A stretch of 64,000 nt of DNA, taken from NCBI RefSeq assembly GCF_010389155.1, contig NC_057762.1, forward strand, positions 37,694,055 to 37,758,054, in the 5' to 3' direction. Under the pieces are notes generated by a model, which had not been told where the DNA came from, did not search any database, and saw only the letters and a list, made by a program, of their open reading frames with translations. Both the position numbers and the translations under genes were made by a program. Below, piece after piece: positions 60,501-64,000 of this stretch. Every line of letters starts with the position of its first letter. The stretch's first letter is position 1. Source of the DNA: Erigeron canadensis. Its lineage: Eukaryota > Streptophyta > Magnoliopsida > Asterales > Asteraceae.

Positions 60501-63247
60501 GTAGCACAAGGTCCTGTGTTCAATCCCGAGCATCCTCAGCCGGTACCCATCCTTCTCCCCATATGATGGACTGGCAGCCAATTGTGCGTTGGCCTGGGTT
60601 GTCGGTTATAAGATAGCATCCCGATGTACGACATATACAAATCTACCTGATAACTTTACGATGTTTGCATTCTGGATGTGATTATCAATGTCCTTAGACA
60701 TTAAATATCACAGTTTTGTAGATTTATAAAGCCGAATGGGATAAACATTCGAAGGTTATAGCTTGTGCTATCCCCTCTTTTTGTGCTTCAATAATTTAAT
60801 TCATTTTTTTTTATATCTTAATGTATGAGCTTAGCAAGCTGTGGATAGCTCTCCAGTCAGTACAGGAGCTGCAAACAAAGTTTCTCCTATAAATGCATCA
60901 ACCTCTGGTATGCTAATTTTTTTTGTCTTGACCAAATCTGTTAATGTAAATAGACCTCTTAATATATTAATGCGTTTTTGTTTATCTACTTGGAGGGTCT
61001 CAAAAGGTATATGCACATAAGATGGTGCGGACCGACTTTCAGGACCCTTCTGGGAGGTTGCATGCCTACATGCAAGTAAAGTCTTCCAGGCACCTCGAAA
61101 GCAAATGTGACCTGAATTCTTTGAGGTAGGATAAATATTCTGTGAATGCTGAATTTCCTATGCACTTTTTTGGGTGTTTCGTTTATGGATAAAGAATGTG
61201 TTGATTGGTGGTCCGGCACCAGCTGGGTCATGATCGCTAGCGGCTGGTCTTTCTAATTTTCTTACTGTTATGGGACTTATCTGTAGTTCCAGAAATATGG
61301 ACCTCTTTTAAGTTCTATGGTACACACTTGCACATCTAATGACTTTTTTGTAGATCTTCCATCAGACAGAGGAGGAACCCAAAGGAGACTTCTGATCTTA
61401 CGAGCGTGCAGGAGCTTGTTAATGAGTTTGAACGTGGTTGTCATTCTGGTATGCACACTAAATTCGTTTTCTGAGATTGTTTAATCTTGTGTTATATATT
61501 CCAGTGCATTATGAATTTTTTTTAGGTCTTTTGGACATTGTAAGGAATTGCACGTATGTTGGAATGGCTGATGATGTTTTTGCTCTTCTTCAGTATAATA
61601 CCCATCTATATCTTGCAAATGTTGTAAATTTGAGGTAATATATTAGCTTGCTTTTGTGCCTTTTATGGTAATGGTCACTAACTATATTTGAAGTTGTGGG
61701 GCTCTTTTCAGCAGTTTGTGTCTATCAAATAATGTCCGATGTTCTGCTTGTGGCAAATACTTATTGGACCTAGTAATAAAAACCTGCTCAAGTATAAACT
61801 AAAATTAAATGATTGCTAATCACTTTTAAACATATGTTAACTTTTGCCAAATATATATCTTTTTAAAGGCAAAGACTTGCACTCTTAACCACCTATTTTT
61901 TACGACCATTTAAATCTGAAACATCTGTTCTGTTTATGTTGGTATAGATACTTTGATGAATATTAAATAACTTTGTTTTACAGCTTAGTATCAACTAAAG
62001 AGCTTTGAATATTAAATAACTTTGAATATTAAATGAAATATTTTCATTTATTTGACTCCCGTCTTTTGTAGCAAAGAGCTCATGTATCAACTAGTTCTGC
62101 AACGATTTGGTTACTTCAATGGAATACAATTAAGTGATCCCGTTCCATTGCAAGAACTGATTACTATGGCATTGAGGGAAGAAGATCTCGATTCAGAAGA
62201 AAATGAAAATGATGATTTAAAAAGAAAGATTGCTGAAGTAAGATAACCTTTTACTGTTTCCAATTCATTCAGTGGCTTTCTGTTATTGTTTTTTCGTGTT
62301 AAAGGCTTGAAAGGCCATTGTACTCTTTTGTTTGTATACTATTGCACCATGCACTTTCTTATTGATCTATATCTTGAATGAACCTATAGTATTTGGAAAT
62401 ATATGATACCTTTGACCAAATTTCAGGCTGCACTCAGTTTTTTCCGGCTACAATTCTCCCTCTTTATACCGGTGGAAGCTTATTCTCATTTTTTTCACAC
62501 AGTTCCACCTTTTTTTGGTACAAACCAATTTTATAAACATTCTCAAGCATTCCTTTCATCCATATACCTTTTTTCTCACCATTTCCAAGTTTTAAATTTG
62601 ATTGATCTTGTTGGAATTTGTGGGAAAAACAGGGCTAGAGAAGTGGTATAGAGATGAAAAAGAAGGTAAAAATGATTATCTCATAGGTTTGTACTAAAAT
62701 ACTGTACCAAAACATAAAAAAGTACCATATCTGTAGTTCTGTACCATAACCCGAAATCTTGTCAAAAAGTACCATTTCTGTAGTTCTGTACAATTTTTGA
62801 AAGTTATTGGGTGTATAGGTCGATAAAAAAGTACATGGTGCAACTGTGTACATAGCGAAAAGAATGTTGGTATTTCGGGCCTTTAAGGCTTTAACCCCTT
62901 TTTTTGCTCTTTCATGAAACGAGATACTTTGTAGCTTCTATGGTTCATCTTTTTTTTTTTTTAAAGTTTATATTGGGTTCCAAGTCATGTATGTTCATCT
63001 CATAAGCTGTATATACTAATGTCGTATCTGTAGTTTCAGTACCGTTATTCAACTCTTTTATTATTGCTCATCTTTCTACATGCAGATGAATGCGAAGCTA
63101 CTCACCCAGAAGTCTGAAATGCTTCATGAATATTTTGGCATTTATGTGGATCCACAGGGCAATTTGTCAAGGCTTCCCGTCATACTTGACCAGCACACAC
63201 CTGACATGGACCGTCTTCCAGAATTTGTTCTGTGTCTGGGAAATGAT
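57515..63247 (+). CDS. MLH1: DNA mismatch repair protein MLH1, 5' part (runs off the window)
   Basis: MutL-family ATPase that acts with PMS1 or MLH3 in mismatch repair and meiotic crossing-over. Thirteen exons are visible: 57515-57775, 57861-58033, 58126-58198, 58327-58461, 58570-58780, 59112-59260, 59957-60055, 60835-60907, 60996-61125, 61354-61448, 61526-61634, 62072-62237, 63086-63247. They have consistent phases and give 612 aa. The GHKL ATPase motifs are intact: [10 protein letters not shown] (catalytic Glu52, Mg-binding Asn56), SDDGHGI (residues 80-86), RHTTSK and MGFRGEAL. The start is the ATG at 57515; the frame is open upstream but has only a TTG at 57434. Residues ~335-440 are the variable linker. 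The C-terminal dimerisation domain begins around [20 protein letters not shown] and continues to FVLCLGND. The last ~125 residues, including the conserved C-terminal Cys expected in eukaryotic MLH1, lie beyond 64000. No defect seen. Confidence 0.95.
59427..59634. mobile_element. MITE in MLH1 intron 6
   Basis: A ~208 bp insertion with inverted ends: AGGGGTGTTTGGGATTACG at the left matches, in reverse, CGCAATAACAAACATTCCCT at the right. Both halves carry repeats of AAAACGCA/TGCGTTTT type. The GGTGTTTGG-type terminus is common to PIF/Harbinger and hAT MITEs; the TSD is not clear, so the superfamily is left open. Confidence 0.55.
60461..60628 (+). mobile_element. SINE in MLH1 intron 7
   Basis: A tRNA-like head with an A box (TAGCTCAATTGGTATTGG) and a B box (GTGTTCAATCCC) separated by ~40 bp, then a GC-rich body (CAGCCGGTACCCATCC...GGCCTGGGTTGTCGG). 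It is in sense orientation in the 779-bp intron between exons 7 and 8. A clear poly(A) tail or TSD was not found, so the limits are approximate. Confidence 0.6.
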
Positions 63248-64000
63248 GTAAGTCACACATATTGATACATGTACACATTGAGAATATATATATATATATA
63301 TATATATAGGGAAAGTATATATATGTAATATCAAATATATGTCCATATACATCTTGACTTTCTTGTCCATCTAAGAATAAGGTGACATATTGCCTGTGTT
63401 TTGTTGTAAAGGATTAACTTTGATAAGTAAGTCAGCTCAGCCCAATAAGATCAAGGTTGATGTTTTTTTGTTAAGGGCTCCATATTAGTAACTCTTGGGC
63501 CCTCTAGCCCATGAGTTTAATAATAAAAATTGGATTTTTATTAAATATGAAGCTATTGACTCTGAATGCATTCCGAATGGACTGCAAACACTAGAAGTAT
63601 TTTTTAAATAATTAACTGCTGTCCATTAGTCAGCCTCATTCTTTTGGGTAAGATGTAGCTGCATTCTTCATTGTTAAACACTAGGGTTAAGTTATCAGCC
63701 TATGAACTTAGTTTTCACATAGTAATTTCATAGGAGATCAATCACTATACATAGGTTCATAAGCTTATTAGATTAAGCTTATGCATTGTCTCATCACACT
63801 CATGAGAATTGCATTTTTTTGACTTCACGTGTAAATGAATGGAATTTAGTTGACCTTTCTGAATGTGAAACAAAATGTATCTGCAAACATATATGCTAAA
63901 GTAATCTTCTGGACCAACAACCAAACTGCGCATCCACTATAAACAATCAACGGTAAGAAGAATACCAATCTTCACAATATTACATGATTTTTGTGGACTG

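Noticed and set aside
62630..62870. Repeated AAAAAGTACCATWTCTGTAG motif in MLH1 intron 12
   Set aside because: Only two copies; probably a small repeat fragment without further meaning.

Overview
This is a stretch of AT-rich nuclear DNA from a flowering plant, most probably a eudicot. The genes have GT-AG introns and encode clear plant proteins. The intergenic space is filled with plant-type mobile elements: Helitrons, MULEs, hAT, PIF/Harbinger and Stowaway MITEs, tRNA-derived SINEs and a solo LTR. An asterid such as a daisy-family plant is my guess from the style of the LTR ends (TGTCACACCCC...GGGTTCTTACA); this is inference only.

Four protein-coding genes can be reconstructed exon by exon. 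RPN1, the scaffold subunit of the 26S proteasome lid/base, is on the minus strand (14984-22204, 25 exons, 884 aa, intact). A LEA-like/TMEM205-type (DUF4149) membrane protein is on the minus strand (24181-26340, 2 exons, 487 aa). A bHLH transcription factor of the bHLH80/81 (FLOWERING BHLH) type is on the minus strand (30544-33980, 5 exons, 237 aa). MLH1, the mismatch-repair MutL homologue, is on the plus strand from 57515 and runs off the right edge (13 exons, 612 aa of an expected ~740 aa seen). They are unrelated housekeeping or regulatory genes and do not form a pathway.

Layout: 1-14900 is a repeat-rich intergenic block (CCGG-rich MITE, solo LTR inside a MITE, foldback MITE, Helitrons, SINE, two PIF/Harbinger-like elements, a long-TIR MULE). 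14900-26600 holds RPN1 and the LEA/TMEM205 gene. 26700-30500 holds a Helitron-like repeat array and degenerate repeats. 30500-34150 is the bHLH gene. 34300-54100 is a dense nest of transposons: three related minus-strand Helitrons, one of them inside another Helitron; a hAT element; a Stowaway interrupted by a MULE that is itself interrupted by a Helitron; a second long-TIR MULE; long palindromes; another hAT. 54100-57500 is intergenic, and 57515 to the end is MLH1, with a SINE and a MITE in its introns.

I found no undescribed multi-gene system. The most informative structure is the readable order of transposon nesting, supported by target-site duplications (TSDs). Next come the stacked 3' termini of one Helitron, a ~490 bp near-perfect palindrome, and promoter motifs that fit the known biology of the proteasome and LEA genes.
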